Origin: Marchantia polymorpha subsp. ruderalis
Taxonomy: Eukaryota; Streptophyta; Marchantiopsida; Marchantiales; Marchantiaceae
Assembly (NCBI GenBank): GCA_037833965.1
Contig: AP031356.1
Location: 6,222,501 to 6,286,500 of the forward strand
DNA: 64,000 bases
Direction of reading: 5' to 3'
The notes beneath the pieces are model-generated. The model saw only the letters and a program-made list of their open reading frames with translations. It did not search any database and was not told the DNA's origin. The position numbers and the translations under genes are program-made. Below are positions 40,201-53,300 of this stretch, piece by piece; the stretch's first letter is position 1; every line of letters starts with the position of its first letter.

Positions 40201-41024
40201 ATCAATACTTGTTATCAATAAGGTGGACACAGCTTCTCCCACTTCAGTTATACTTCCAGAAAAAGTCAGCAACGCTTTTTCTACTATAGTCCCGACTTGT
40301 GCACCTCAGAGTGTGGGGTTAAAAAACTTGGAGGCCGCACTGCTGAAATTGGTTGGCTTTGGCGAGGTGACTACAGGTGGAAGGCAGTGGGCTGCAAATC
40401 AGGTATGCAATTCTTCTTCCACTAACTGCACCTGCTGTATATCGAGCTTTTTACTCTTCTCCTATTGTTCATGGACTGCAAAAGGTTTGCTCGTCGATGT
40501 GCGCAATAAGTCTAGTCGCCCGAGAATGTGGAAGGAGATAAGAGGGACAACTGTTTGCGGAGTAGACTTTTTGGTCTATGGTGGGGAATGAGAACACACG
40601 TGAATTCTCATGTTCAACGAGTGTATTCTACTCCTAAGGTTGGGATGAAGTATCTGGTTTGAACTTGTTATGTACCTGATTCTGAACGTAGATACTTCAT
40701 CCCAACCCAAGGCGTAGAATGTGTTGATGATGCACCGCCTCCCTTCAGAAATGACAAACAGTGTCATTTGTGGTTCTGTCTTGCAGTTTCTGATACAATG
40801 GCATTTTTCTTTCTTGGATGTGATGGCAGAGACAAGCAGAGCAGCTTCTACGAGCCAGTGAGGCTCTGGAGCGTGTCAAAGCTTCGGCGCAACAGGATTT
40901 TCCAATTGATATGTGGACAGTAGATTTGAAAGAAGCTGCCATCGCTTTAGGGCAGATTAGCGGTGACGACGTTACCGAAGAGCTGTTGTCAAGCATCTTC
41001 AGCCGTTTTTGCATCGGCAAGTAA
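37215..41024 (+). CDS. MnmE/TrmE tRNA-modifying GTPase, organelle-targeted
   Basis: MnmE works with MnmG on U34 of certain tRNAs, installing a 5-carboxymethylaminomethyl-type group; eukaryotic forms act in mitochondria or plastids. Eleven exons splice in phase: 37215-37258, 37413-37537, 37648-37940, 38057-38195, 38432-38553, 38779-38982, 39376-39435, 39599-39737, 39901-40076, 40187-40402 and 40830-41024, giving 570 residues. The N-terminus [20 protein letters not shown] is Arg-rich and lacks acidic residues before the final one shown, as in organelle presequences. The tetrahydrofolate-binding TrmE_N domain starts near residue 87. The GTPase insert has G1 GRPNVGKS (314-321), G2 TTRD (341-344), G3 DTAG (361-364) and G4 NKVD (445-448). 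The protein ends with the invariant CxGK motif as CIGK (567-570). Key residues all appear intact. Mitochondrion versus plastid cannot be decided here. Confidence 0.96.
40625..40720 (+). ncRNA. Intronic hairpin, candidate miRNA-like or MITE-like foldback
   Basis: The last MnmE intron contains a long imperfect hairpin. Positions 40638-40655 pair perfectly over 18 bp with 40690-40707. An outer 7 bp stem (40625-40631 with 40714-40720) and three further pairs are separated by small internal mismatches, and the inner loop is about 20-34 nt. The length of about 96 nt and the stem geometry fit a plant pre-miRNA, but a tiny MITE remnant would look the same. No known miRNA sequence is recognised in the arms. 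Confidence 0.45.
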
Positions 41025-42091
41025 AGTCGTGCATTTAAGCTTCACAATAATGCAATGTCTGCGACGAGTCCAAGGAACGAGTTAATGACCAGTTCAAACA
41101 GCAAATTTCGCCTCTTTCGGTTGTGTGCTCGAACTTGAAGCTTCTCTACGCACTGGGACAACACACTTATGCGCGGATGTCGAAAAGCATCTGAAAGTGC
41201 CGGGCAAAACTTCAAAGTCAGATTATGAATGACCAAAATTCCGTGTCCGTTCACAAAAGGTCCTATTAGAATCTCCTGATTTCTGAGCTTTTGGCAATCA
41301 TTTGCCAAAGATCGTCCCACATCAACAGCAACACTCGGATTTTTTCAAACCCTGAATGTCCCAGAAGGGCGATTTGTACTTCATCGAGCCCATCTTAACA
41401 AGTATGCTGGAGGGAGCCCTCTCGGAAAGAAAGTATCTCACCGGAAAGTATCAACAAAGCTCTAAAATATGGATGGCACGGCATGTGTCAGCAATTCAGC
41501 CTTGAAGTGTCAGTGAAACCCGAATACTTCTTGCAATGAGCTGCCAGACCTCGTGACAGCAGAAGTTCATCTGGAGTGTGGAGAAATGTTCTAGCGCATG
41601 GACCGAGTATCACAATGGCAACGGAGACCGAATGCGTACTGCGTTGAGTTTTCCGTGAGAACAGCACGACACTGCAGACGGAAGGTGGGCAGCGCCTACG
41701 TACACGCGAGGTCCTTCCATCTTATCCACAGCCCGGGTCTCGCAATGTGGCCGGCCTGCTCGACTTGGGCAATTGTTCAACCCCAGTCGCTGCGGCAGTA
41801 GACCACGTAAAGGGGAAGCGGTAGAGCAGGGGTCAGCGGATGTCGCCGTACTCTGAGTCAGGGCCAGGTTTCATCGTTGCACGTGAGAGAGGGGCATCGG
41901 CGGATCACACGGAACTGCGTTCCAGTAAATCATTAGGTAATGCGAGCCCATTGTTTGTCAAGAAATTGAAGGTTTTACGGTCGTTACCGCAAGCCGAAAA
42001 GCGCAGCTTAGAGGATCTTGGGCTGAAGACATCGAGACGCGAAGGACATCACGAGTAGAAAGTAGGATACTGGCAGTGAGTCAAAGTGGAG
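41025..42091 (+). other. Intergenic/leader region between MnmE and 4EHP genes
   Basis: About 1.07 kb separates the MnmE stop from the 4EHP start on the same strand. It must hold the MnmE 3' UTR and the promoter and leader of the next gene. Short frames on either strand do not resemble known proteins. Confidence 0.5.
41840..42058 (+). CDS. Possible upstream ORF (72 codons) before 4EHP
   Basis: A true ATG at 41840 opens a 72-codon frame that stops with TAG at 42056-42058, only 33 nt before the 4EHP start codon. The peptide is basic and Ser-rich (begins MSPYSESGPGFIVARERG) and matches no family I know. It would be a leader uORF if transcription starts upstream of it. It could equally be chance. 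Confidence 0.25.
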   Translation: MSPYSESGPGFIVARERGASADHTELRSSKSLGNASPLFVKKLKVLRSLPQAEKRSLEDLGLKTSRREGHHE

Positions 42092-45055
42092 ATGGATGTG
42101 GGAAGACAGGTGGAGAAGCGGCCGGGGGAGGAAGTCAAAAATGCCGCAGTCAATTTGGCCTCATCGGGAAACAATGCAGTGGTGTCCAGTGATCGACCTC
42201 CACTTCTTCCACTGAACAACGATGCCTCCTCGGAAGAGCGTCGAAACAGGGATGGGGAAGACAAAGAACGTCGCACCAGAGAAGCTGAAGAACGCGAGCG
42301 ACAAAGCAAAGAACAACGAGCTGGATTTCATCCCCTACAGGTACGACTGAGCAGTTTATCCAAGGCCTGAACTTTGTCTGAAATAATCGTAATTCAACCC
42401 TGGGTGCGCATCGAAGAAATGTGATTTGTATACCCGATTTCTTAGTCTGTTCGCTTCTTTCACGAAGACAATCAGCTGATGGGGTTCTCCAATTCTCGTA
42501 CGAGCTCATGGAAACAACTGCCACTCGAAGCTGTCTCAGATTGTCACTTCCAAAATGTTGCGGTGTATGAAGAAATATTCCCAGAGGTTCTGAAATTGGA
42601 GTTCAGTTGTACCTTTCTCTTCTCGGGGAAGATAATTCGGGGTCACAATCCATCTCTGATCCTGTGTTTGATGCCTTCTCTCTGATTCCCAGACCTAAAT
42701 TTCTCGATGCTATTTGAGCAATGTGTTAGGTTTTTCTACGTGTGATAATTTACATTTCTGAGCTTCGGAACGCTGGGTAGGTGTGTATTTATCCCTGCAA
42801 GCTTTTCTTCGAGGGTCTCATCCCCTTTGTCGTAAGCGAAATTTAGACCACAGATTTTTGAAATGTAGCTTCCACAGAAAACTTACAGAAGCTATAGCCG
42901 TGTTGTCTGCCTCCAACTGTTGGTTAGGCGAGCGATTATATTCATGTCCAATATCCATGTTGTCTGCCTCCAACTGTTGGTTAAGCGAGCGATTATATTC
43001 ATTTCCAATATCCAGTCAAAGTTTTATGTTGCCTACTTTTCGTGTCTTGCATTATATCACAGCTAGTACGCCTCGCGATTACCGTTATTTTGACTTTTGA
43101 CTTCTGCCATACATGACATGCAACGTAGTTGTTGTTGTTGTTGACGAAAGTCAGTCATGAAACTTTCCCTCGTGAGGGCAAAGGAGATAGGTTGACCGTC
43201 GAGCTTCGAGGCTTATGGGTTGACTTAATTCTCCTTCCCCTCGTCCCATACTCGTTGCTCTATGGAAGGAGATGGGATCTATGATCGACAGGATGTCGTT
43301 CAAACATGAGATCAACTCTGCAGAATTTTCGTAGTGTTCAGTGGGTGTTTCATGTAGATCATTAGATACAAATCGAAGTCACTAATCATGCAGTAACCTT
43401 GAAGTAGATTGGCATATTAGGTCTGAAACTACAGGTCTTGCACTATTTTGTTAATATTGCAGTTAATAATGACATCAATGAAGGCCTTTCCTTGAAGCAT
43501 AACTTGTTCCAATGTGTGAACTTGTGAACAGCATAGGTTTGTTTTCTGGTACACTCGGCGGACACCGGGAGTACGTTCTCAAACATCATACGAGGACAGT
43601 ATGAAAAGAATTGCCGAGTTCAGTACGGTGAGTTCAGATGAATTAGATAGGTTGTTCTGTTTGTCTTCAGTCATACTTCGAAAAATGGAAATGTTGTTAC
43701 TTTTCTTTGAAAGGCATAAGAGATGAGACATGCCAGAGTGTGGCATTGAGACATGCTGGAGTTGGGCATAAGCTTGGAGAAATTTGGGCAGTGACGAGCC
43801 TGGCTTATCACAACCGATTGCTAATGTAAATTCATCTATACAAAAGTAAAGCTCTCACATTAGTTGTGTAACGAGATTCAGGAATGTTTTAGATTTCTGT
43901 CATTCTCTACATGGAGGGAATACTTGTCGTACCACTTGCCTCTTGACGAAAGGAGACTTTGACAGGCTGAAGGGTTCTGGAGTTGTTACTGCCATTTAGC
44001 TCGCGCCTCTACGCTGCCGAATCCCACTGACTTCCATCTATTTAAGGAGGGGATACGACCATTGTGGGAGGTGAGTAGATCACATGCTATCAAGGGTGAA
44101 CTGTTATTGATGGGATTCATGTAATTTTGTTCTTGTTTTATCATTAGCAATGGGATGAAGACAGACCTTTATTGCTCGCATCTGATGAACTTCGTATTTC
44201 AGGATGCTGCTAACCGATCTGGGGGGAAATGGATTATACGATTCAAGAAATTGGTCTCAGGAAGATTTTGGGAAGATTTGGTGAGATAATTTCACCTTGA
44301 AGATCTCCTCCCTGTCCATTGAAGTTTGGTGTTCAGATTGATGTAATACTTCGACAATTTAGCCTTTTGACTAGAGGCTTGATGTAGATCAGATCGCGTA
44401 AATTCCGCCGTTGGCACATCTACCAGTTCAGTCTTTTGAGTATCTTTAAGCTACCTGATGTCAACCTAGTTTACTCATATGAGATGAACAAAACATGACA
44501 CGAGTATTTAGTTCCACAGGTACTGGCCATTATAGGGGACCAGTTAGAGTACGGTGATTCTGTATGTGGTGCTGTTCTGAGCATTCGTTATGGAGAAGAC
44601 ATCCTCAGCGTGTGGAATAAGAACGCGGGAAATAATCAGGTATGATCCCAACTGGGAACATATTTTTCAAATCATGTAGCTCTTGGTGGCCTTGCGATCT
44701 GCCCATCGGTGTGTAAGGATACACAAAGGACCTGTTGTAGTGTTGTGGCTTGTACACATCCTGTGCAAAAGATTTGGATAATTTTGTTGTCTTGACGCAA
44801 TTTCTTGTAAGTAATGATCAGGCTGGATGTGGACTCCATATCACTTACTACTAGTAGATTTGGTTTAAACTACAAATGGTTAACCTTTCGGCAAGGCTCA
44901 TTTTTGGTGATGTCCTGTTGCAGGCTGTTATGGCTTTAAGAGATTCAATCAAGAGACATTTGCATCTCCCCGTCAGCTATTTGATGGAATACAAACCACA
45001 CGACGCGTCCTTACGTGACAACTCCTCTTTCAGAAACACGTGGTTGAGGGGTTGA
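42092..45055 (+). CDS. eIF4E-family cap-binding protein, 4EHP/nCBP class
   Basis: This protein binds the m7G cap of mRNA; 4EHP (eIF4E2) and its plant form nCBP compete with or supplement canonical eIF4E. Exons 42092-42340, 43532-43627, 43966-44070, 44203-44280, 44520-44639 and 44924-45055 splice in phase 0 throughout, giving 259 residues. The class signature is clear: WYTRRTPGVRSQTSYED, FHLFKEGIRPLWED, GGKWIIRFKK, then WNKNAG and a C-terminal DNSSFRNTW. In the first cap-stacking position it has Tyr103, as 4EHP does, instead of the Trp of canonical eIF4E; the second stack is Trp149 followed by Glu150. The first exon encodes 83 residues, largely charged (EERRNRDGEDKERR), which is probably disordered or coiled. 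It follows MnmE on the same strand without obvious functional link. Confidence 0.95.
42901..43014 (+). repeat. Tandem duplication of 57 bp in the first 4EHP intron
   Basis: Two head-to-tail 57 bp copies (42901-42957 and 42958-43014) differ at two positions only. They lie in the 1.2 kb intron between exons 1 and 2. The near identity points to a recent duplication. Confidence 0.95.
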
Positions 45056-46209
45056 TACTAATCATGTACCATGCAGTGAAGAGGGGCAAACGTAGTCTGA
45101 GAGTTTCCTAGAGTTTGTTCAGTTCTAGTTAACACCGGTGGTTCTTCTACAATGCTCTTCGTAGTTCAGTGTACTCTATACCGCAAGTCTTGAAGCAAAG
45201 TGTACTCCGTGAAGCTGTGCTGAAGATATCGGGAGCGTTACGCATAGTTCCAGCACTTAAGCTCCTTTTCATCTTTGAAATCAAGTCTGCGAGAGATACA
45301 TTCTGTAGGAACAGGATTGTTTACAGCCATATTTCTAATGAAAGTGGTTCATTTTGGGTGCGCATTCTCAGCTTTGAAACTGGGCCATGAGCATGGTTTT
45401 GTACTTCGCAACATCATTCCGAGGAATTGAGTCTATGTTTGCACCCAAATCTCATTGATTCTCTGTCTCTCTATTCCATTTTTTTAATTTGTCATTTATT
45501 CGTCTAATTTTTCATTTTATCAAATTTTACAGTTCATAGCAGGATTAGAGAGATTTGTTTGATGGACCACTGCGGAAAGTAATTTGTCTGATGTGACCCT
45601 TCAGGTTTCATTTTACCGGATGGATCCCATGAACGATGCACCGTCATCCATGTTCTAATAACAACTAGAGAGAGTACAACGAGTCCACTGCGGGTGCAGT
45701 GGACTCGTTGCAGACAGAGTGTATTTCGCACTCCATCACACTCACTTGTTTTTATGTTATCATTTTGTATCTGGCCACTCTCCAAGGAGACGAGCAAAGA
45801 AATGTTCATCCGGAGTTTATTTGTTCGTCACAAATGGGTGATCGTGAGACTTGAGCTCGGACCATGCAGGGTTACGGAAGGAGTGTGCAGGTGGGAGGCA
45901 ACAGAAAAATTCGCGAATCTTTGCGATCGGAAGAATTGAAGCACAACAAATTACACTTCGAGCAAAATAGATCTTTGTACTCGTGATAATCCACCAGAAA
46001 TTATAATCAGGGATTGACCTACGATTGTAGTTCCCGCATTGTAACTAGTAGTAATCGTAGTTACAAGATGTCACACCGTTGTTGGGGTCCCATCGGGGGT
46101 ACCATCAAGCAAATCTCTCAGCAGTATTACATTATTGAACTTCTCAATCAAACAATTTTACCTATATGCATGCTATGTCAAGTCAGTCTCATCTATCATA
46201 CGAAATTTT
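45056..46209. other. 3' flank of 4EHP, no further gene
   Basis: The 4EHP 3' UTR lies at the start. Open frames of 65-91 codons on both strands show no family likeness. A perfect short hairpin lies at 45677-45710. The composition falls sharply to AT-rich near 46200. Confidence 0.5.
45677..45710 (+). repeat. Perfect 15 bp inverted repeat with 4 nt loop
   Basis: CAACGAGTCCACTGC at 45677-45691 is followed after GGGT by its exact reverse complement at 45696-45710. A stem this GC-rich would fold strongly as RNA. It lies about 620 bp after the 4EHP stop, so it may be in or just beyond the 3' UTR. Confidence 0.9.
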
Positions 46210-49200
46210 AATTGAAATTATTCATACAAATTCATAAAGATTTAAATTATAAATTAAATTTCAATTTATATTATTTCTCTATCGATCAAATTGACTCATA
46301 TCATGTAAATTGATGATTATTTTAAAATATTTTCATAAATTATACACTTTTATATATGAGAAATATATAATCAAATTTTGTCTGGCATTCAAAAATTAGT
46401 ATTTTTTATATTTAATATAATTTCTACAGTTTAAATCATAAGATAATTTAGAATTTAAATGAAAATTTAGTAATTTACTAATGTTTATGAAGACTAATCG
46501 ATAGGTTAAAAAAAATCCAGTATAAATGTTTGTTTGAAAATATTCATGATGAGATATATCATTATAAATTTTTATTTTTTGTTTAAAAGAAAGAAATAAA
46601 GTAGCGAGTTATCATTGGTCATAGAATAATCAATTGTAAAAATAATTGTATTATTCATAATTTGAAATTAATCAAGTTGGATTTAAATAATATATTAAAT
46701 TATTTATTTAAATTTCGAAATATTCTTTCATTTCATTCATAAAAAAAAATATTGATTTTAATATCACAATTCAAGATGACTGCGATGAATTGATATTGAA
46801 AAAATTTAAAAATTCATTTAAAAAGCCAAAATCTCATAATAAAATTTGAGCTGAATACTAATATGCAAAAAAGTATTTCTGTGAAATGAAATCGCTGATT
46901 AATATCATATATGTATTGATTAAAATCAAATGGATCTACAAATTGGAAGAAGAACTTAATGATATTTTTCAAATCAAATCGATGATTTACATTATATACT
47001 TCATTTCATATAAATTTTATAGATCATTTCATAGGTCATTTCCTAATAAATTTTATTTAACAAAATTTATTAAATTTGACTACCCTGTGCAATTCTTGGC
47101 AGATTTTGTTATAATGTATGATAGATTGATATTCTCACACACATCTTATAGATCTTTGCAATAAATAAAATCAGATGTATCAAAATTAAACATTAAAAAA
47201 TGATATGTATATTAATTTAAAAATTTAGATTTTGTATAAAGAATGTTTATTTACAAAATTTGATAAATTCTTAGAAAAAGGATTGAAAAATGTGTTTAAC
47301 TTATATTCATATGTAAAAATGAAATAATGAAAAGTTTAATTTCATCATTATAACAGTGAATGTACATTGAATGCTTATGTTGATAAATAAACAGTCTTAC
47401 ATCATTAGATATTTAAATTTATAAAAAATTGAATAAAATATGAAGAATTTGTAAAATTGCTCAAAATATTTTTAACAAAATTCTTGTAGAAAATTAAAAA
47501 ACTTGAAAAAATGTTGAAAGAGTACAATGATATTTAACATTTGGTTGACAAGTTTAACATGACACCTTCTAAAGAATTATAATATATTTTATCATCATAT
47601 TTTAAAGCATGAATAATTCATTTTATAATATTAAGAGTAGAATCATCTATTTCAACTAGTATAATTTTTTTTGCATAATCTCATGTAATATCTAATAGTG
47701 TTAAAATAGAGTTAAATAAATTCCATAAAGTAATATATTCATTAAAATATTATTAAAATATTTAATTCAATTTAAAAATATCAATAATCATATTTTTTGA
47801 TAGTCTACTCAACAGTGATATATCATTGTTAAGTTATTTTGTCACATGTACATAATTTTGCTTTCAAAACATTATAAACTTTTAATTAAGATATATTTGT
47901 TTTTACTTCTTTGTGTATGTTGTACATTTTGATTTAATTGATTGTAAGACTTTGCCATGGTAAATTTGCTTATAAGTTATTTGAATTCCCTTTATTTGAA
48001 AATAAATTATAACAAATTATAATTTATTTTTCAATTTTAATCAAAATTTCACCAAAGATTACAATTTGTTCTACTAATACTCTCAATTTACTTTTCTTTC
48101 AAAAAAAATAAGTTCAATTATTCACTTTTATCACAACTCAATATGGGATTTCAATTTTTGAGTCCATTGTTATAATCGAAATTAGATTTCACATGAATAT
48201 AAATTTACATAACTTTTAGTTTTTCCTGTTTAATCTTTGATAATTGAAGTAAACTCAAAACAGACATATTATTTGATCTTCTAAGATTTTTTATTTTCAT
48301 AACATACTTTTTTCAATCTTCAGTGATCAATGATGGTATTGCTTATATGTTAAATGTTTTAGAATCAATTACAGTCTATATCTTCGTATAAACTTCAAAC
48401 TACCAATTTTTACTCAAGATTAATACAACTGTATAAAAATCAGGTTAAAAATAAATGCATTTTATAAAATTTTGCAACCATCAAATCATAGTAATAAAAA
48501 TCATGTAATGTTGATCAATTAGTTGTTCTAAAACTCGATTGATCAAAAGTCTTGTAACAATATTTTAGTTATTCAAATTTGAATGTCAGAATTGATATTT
48601 CATTACATCTATGCATTTATATTTTTTCATAAGCTTTTTACAATCACATTTTATTCAAAATCAATCCAATTGAACTAACATTAAACATAGTACAGAAATT
48701 GCTTGATGTAATCTTTTGTTGGCTAAAAAAAATTTAAATAAAAACACTGTGATACTTGTATTGATCAATCAAAATGATTTTTTAGATGTGAATATTAAAC
48801 TCAAGTTCATGTAAAACTATATACTCTATCATCTCATAAATTTCTTTCTCCTATTACTATATGTCTATAAAAATCTCTACTTTCTTTATCTCAAATCTCA
48901 TTTCGATTTCATTTCAAAACTCCATGTTTTATGAGATAAAAAATTTTACACTTTTCTTATCAGGTCATTAGTTGAAGACAAATATACTATAATCTATTCA
49001 CTGGTTTTGAATGTTTTTGAATTTGACACTTTGTTTCAGTTGTATAATAATTTATTTCGTTTTGTATCATATAATTACTATCATTTGAGTATTCTTTGTA
49101 GCTAAAATACCTTTCATTACTTTTAAATTATTTATAGCAGTTTTTATATCCTTGAAATTCCTTGTATGAATTTTTGTAGTCAACTCTGAAGAATTGGTAA

Positions 49201-49690
49201 AGTTATATTTGTCCAATATTTCTACTCATGTAGATGTAAGTTATTTAGCTATTTTAGATAGTATTTGTGTTGGTACTGGACAATATTGACGTTACTTGTA
49301 GTAAATTACAATTTAATCAACAATTAGAAATATGCTTGTGTTTACTAAATGTTATTATCATATAAGAAAAAAATAAAAATATTTAATGATGATAGATAAA
49401 AGTTGTTTGTTTTATGAAAATATGTCTATAATCTTCATTATGAAAGTTAAAAGACATGACATTTTGCACTAAATCAGGTTATCAATTACACAACCAAGCA
49501 CAACATATTATCACCTATGTAGCTTATGATAAAAAATATGAGAAAATCAAAATATATAATGGTTTCAGTCAAGTTGATATCTTGATCGTGATTAATATTG
49601 AAAAAAATCTGAAATACATCATGTTATCATACAAGTTTTGCACAAATACTGTTGAAAAAAAAGGTTTCTTAAGATATACAAAATTAAAGT
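46210..49690. other. AT-rich desert
   Basis: This is very AT-rich DNA without recognisable genes, terminal repeats or conserved motifs. The frames present are short and Lys/Ile/Asn-rich as expected from composition. Confidence 0.6.
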
Positions 49691-50347
49691 TTTGATCCGT
49701 TAAGTCTAGTTTCTAAAGCAAATTTCTTCGGTTGGCAAATTGGTCTAATTCGTTGTTAAGAGATCTCCTCCCATATATGTATCTCATGTTTGGAATCTCT
49801 TCTATATCTCCAACATTAATCAAGAATGCCAGATCAAAATCACACCAAGCAAATCCGATGCGCTTAATGTTACTACTTTGAGAGACTTCAAAAGTGCGAG
49901 AACTTCGATTCAACTGCTGCAGAATCTATCAGAAGGAATATATATAGATGGAATCTAAAAATGTGAAAAAGATATTTCAGGGCGTACATGAAGAGGCTCA
50001 ACACAGAAACAGTAAGAATTAAATGACAACCGTAATTTCTACTGATGCTGGCTGTAGTGACAAGACAACCAGATCCACAACTGATACGCGAGGCTAGTCG
50101 TGATCCTTCTGGGTCGTAAAAAGTCATGCGAATAAACGTGAGCAGGCTTCAGGCAGAACAACCACAGACCTGATCAACGTGAAACACTTGGTGAAAACTA
50201 TAAACAGGACGATCGTGAATCGCGATAATCGAAACTGATTCTGTACATTGAATGATGCATCCTGAATAACCTGCAGGTATCACTCTCACTGTGTGATCTT
50301 CACATGATAGTGAGTAAAATTGGAGACTTCAAGTCTCTGCCGCACAT
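49691..50347. other. Downstream flank of KNL2
   Basis: G+C recovers towards the KNL2 gene. A 66-codon minus-strand frame at 49713-49913 is not recognisable. The KNL2 3' UTR is expected here. Confidence 0.4.
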
Positions 50348-53300
50348 CTAAACTAGAAGATAACTAAACTTCACGCTTGAATTCTTTCTTTTTCTGTACT
50401 CTGGAGCCATCTATGTCCTAGCAAGTTCTGCAGCCTTCTGTAACTTTCTCTGCATGGTTCTTGCTTCCTTATCTGTAGGTGGTTTGAAATTGTAGCAACC
50501 TGCGGAGAGCAACCGTGGCAAAAAATAGAGATGAGTTTCACGGCAGAGACTGAAAACAAAAGTGGTATGTAAACAACAGTAATATCCTACAACCCGTCAG
50601 CACCTACGCATGATTATTACAGAATTCGATAAACATCAATGCAACCTTATGCAGCAACAATCTGATAAGAGAAATCAATAAGCAACGCCTATATTTACGG
50701 AGGTGAGATGCAAACCTGTGCCCGATTCCCCTTCTGCCCCCTCAAAACCTTCTGCAATCGCAATGATGCTTCCATCCTGCAAATTGATTATTGATTTTAG
50801 CTACTTAACATGAACAATCTCATGAGTTTATTAAATATGGAAAAATAGAAAGAACATGGGCTTCTCCACAGGTTCAACATGATTCATTCCAGAAAAAAAA
50901 GGGAAACTTATTAGACTCAACCTTCTGGTACTTTTCACCAAGCACCCAATCCTTGTTTGGAGACCTATTAACCTATTAAGCTAATCACGCAGGACATTAT
51001 GTGAATTGGGTGTCAAGGAACAGCCATCTCTTACCATGTCATATTTTATTGACTGATTACGCCAAGTTGCCAAGCGAGGAACAAGAACTCTTCCTGAATA
51101 GATAGACCATGATCAGACGTGGACAAGGAGCTCAACTGCATGCCTCAGGAACTCTAAGCTTTCAGACTTGGCACTTTGGTTAGATAATCAATCACTTCAA
51201 AATTGCTTCCTCCATTCAAAAAGTTCTCCTTGCACTGACTGACTGTCGGGATGAAACAGGAGGGAAAAAGCCACAAGAACATCACAATATTATTCCACTC
51301 ACTCACGATGAGTACGTACCATGTCGTGATTTCTTCAAGCCAAAAGCTTCCGGCACTTTGGTCTTATCAACAACTCTCGGCGCGGGGGGAGGAGGTGGAA
51401 CAATCTGTGCAAAATATCAAAGATCATAAAGATCACAATTGTTTCATCTAGAATTCTTGCCTAGACAGAATTCTCGGGCGTGGAATCTAAACATTTGACC
51501 GCAGAACTCGATCCTTCACATGCGGGGCAATCCAATTTCAGCCTGCACTCTGTAAACTACGAAGCACAATTCACTTACAGAGGCACTGAATTTGTTCTTT
51601 CTCCTTTGAGGTTGGCTTTTTTGTATGACTCGATTGAGGACTTTCGGTGAAGCTCGTCGACTCCCCGAAAATGACCTCTCTGCAGTATTTTTCAAGCGCT
51701 TCGTCGACTTAGCCGCCTTATCAGCATCTTCGAGACCTTGGTTAAGCCCACCATCTGCCGCGTCTCCTTGGCCTTCGCCAGAAGTCTGCAAATCAGTCTC
51801 TCTGTCGTGGTCTTTCCTCCTCATTCTGTAGTTTCTCCTGCTCGAACTGCGCTGGTGCTTCTGACTGATAGGAGCTGGAATCTCTCTAGGTACCTGCAGA
51901 CAGTGATCTGTTCCTCCTTCGATATGGGTTTCTCCACAAGCAGAGGTACCAAGCGAGTCTTTGTGCAATTTACTCTTCAGCTCTTCGGGACGAGAACCTC
52001 CACTATGATGATTCATACCGGTGTCTTTCTCTACAAACCCGACTCTCTTGGTGCTCTTTTTTCTCCTGCCCTTATAATATTTTCTAGACTTCCTGCTCCC
52101 CTTGTTGTTACCAGGTGTGACGACTTGTTTATTTTCCTTGCACCCGTTCTCTTCATCTGTTTCTAGTTTCTGATCTGACTTCATTGCATGGTTCGACTCT
52201 GTACCTGCTTCATTCCGACAAGCTACAACTGGCACCCTAAACTCTTTAACGTCCTTGTGAAAGTACGTTACGTCGGCGCCCCCCTTGGGTTCCCTATTTG
52301 ACTTCAAAACATGGATACTTTCCTTGCCTCCTTCATCTCCTACAACTAGAACTTCGCTGCTCTCTTTGCCTGATTGGCTCCGAGAAGAGCTTTCAGCAAC
52401 ACTTCTTCGTCTACTTCTCCTCAAACTCACAAAAGAAGTCATCTGTGAGTTTGACGAGAAGACTTCGGTAGCAAGCAGACCGTCGTCCCTCGGCAACCCG
52501 GGATCACTATCGACAGAGTGTATGCTTGGTCTGCCAAGAGCAGCGCCTACGCTTTTCTTTCGTTTTTTCCGAGTTGTGCTTTCATCAACAGCCAATTCCT
52601 TCGCTGAAACAATTACCTCCTCCTGGCATGGCTCTACGGCTGTGTCAACAGATTCCCGATCTATATCATTCAACAAAATCTCCGACACCGGGGCATTAGT
52701 ACGGCTCTGACTAGGAAGAACTGAAGGGCCTGCATGGCTGAGTATATTGCACATGAGAATTGTTTCCTCAGTCGGGCCAGGTGTTTCCGTAGAATTCCTC
52801 GACCGCTTCTTGCTTTCTTGTAACGGGGTGCATGGTATAGAATCCTGCATCAGGCCAGCCTCTGTTCCAACTACAATTGGTTGACCTGAATCGCTTCCAT
52901 TCGCGTCATTTCCTATCGCAGCTGTTGCAGGCAACCTGATCTCTAAGGACGAAGCATGAGTTTCACACAACATCTTGCTGGGTTTCTCTTCCCCTTCTTC
53001 TGATACCGGCCCTTGAAACGGCCTCTTAGTCGTAAAATCACTACTGTCTTCTGATAACTCGGCACATCCTGCTGCAGGCTCATTTCCTCTATTAGGAAAC
53101 TCAATTGAGCTCACTTTGATGTTCAAGTCTGCCTTGCTTTCTCCATCCTGACTGGCCCCCGTTGTGACATCCAGATCAATGCCCGTGCAACCACAAGATG
53201 CACAGGTTAGCTTCAAGTAGCTGACACCAGGACAATTGCAATCCGTATCCACCGCTCCTACTACAGCTACGTGAACTGTGCCTTCTTGTGTAACATTCGC

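Noticed and set aside
41042-41320. 92-codon minus-strand frame after MnmE
   Set aside because: It starts without a convincing ATG context, lies in the expected MnmE 3' UTR and has no known domain.
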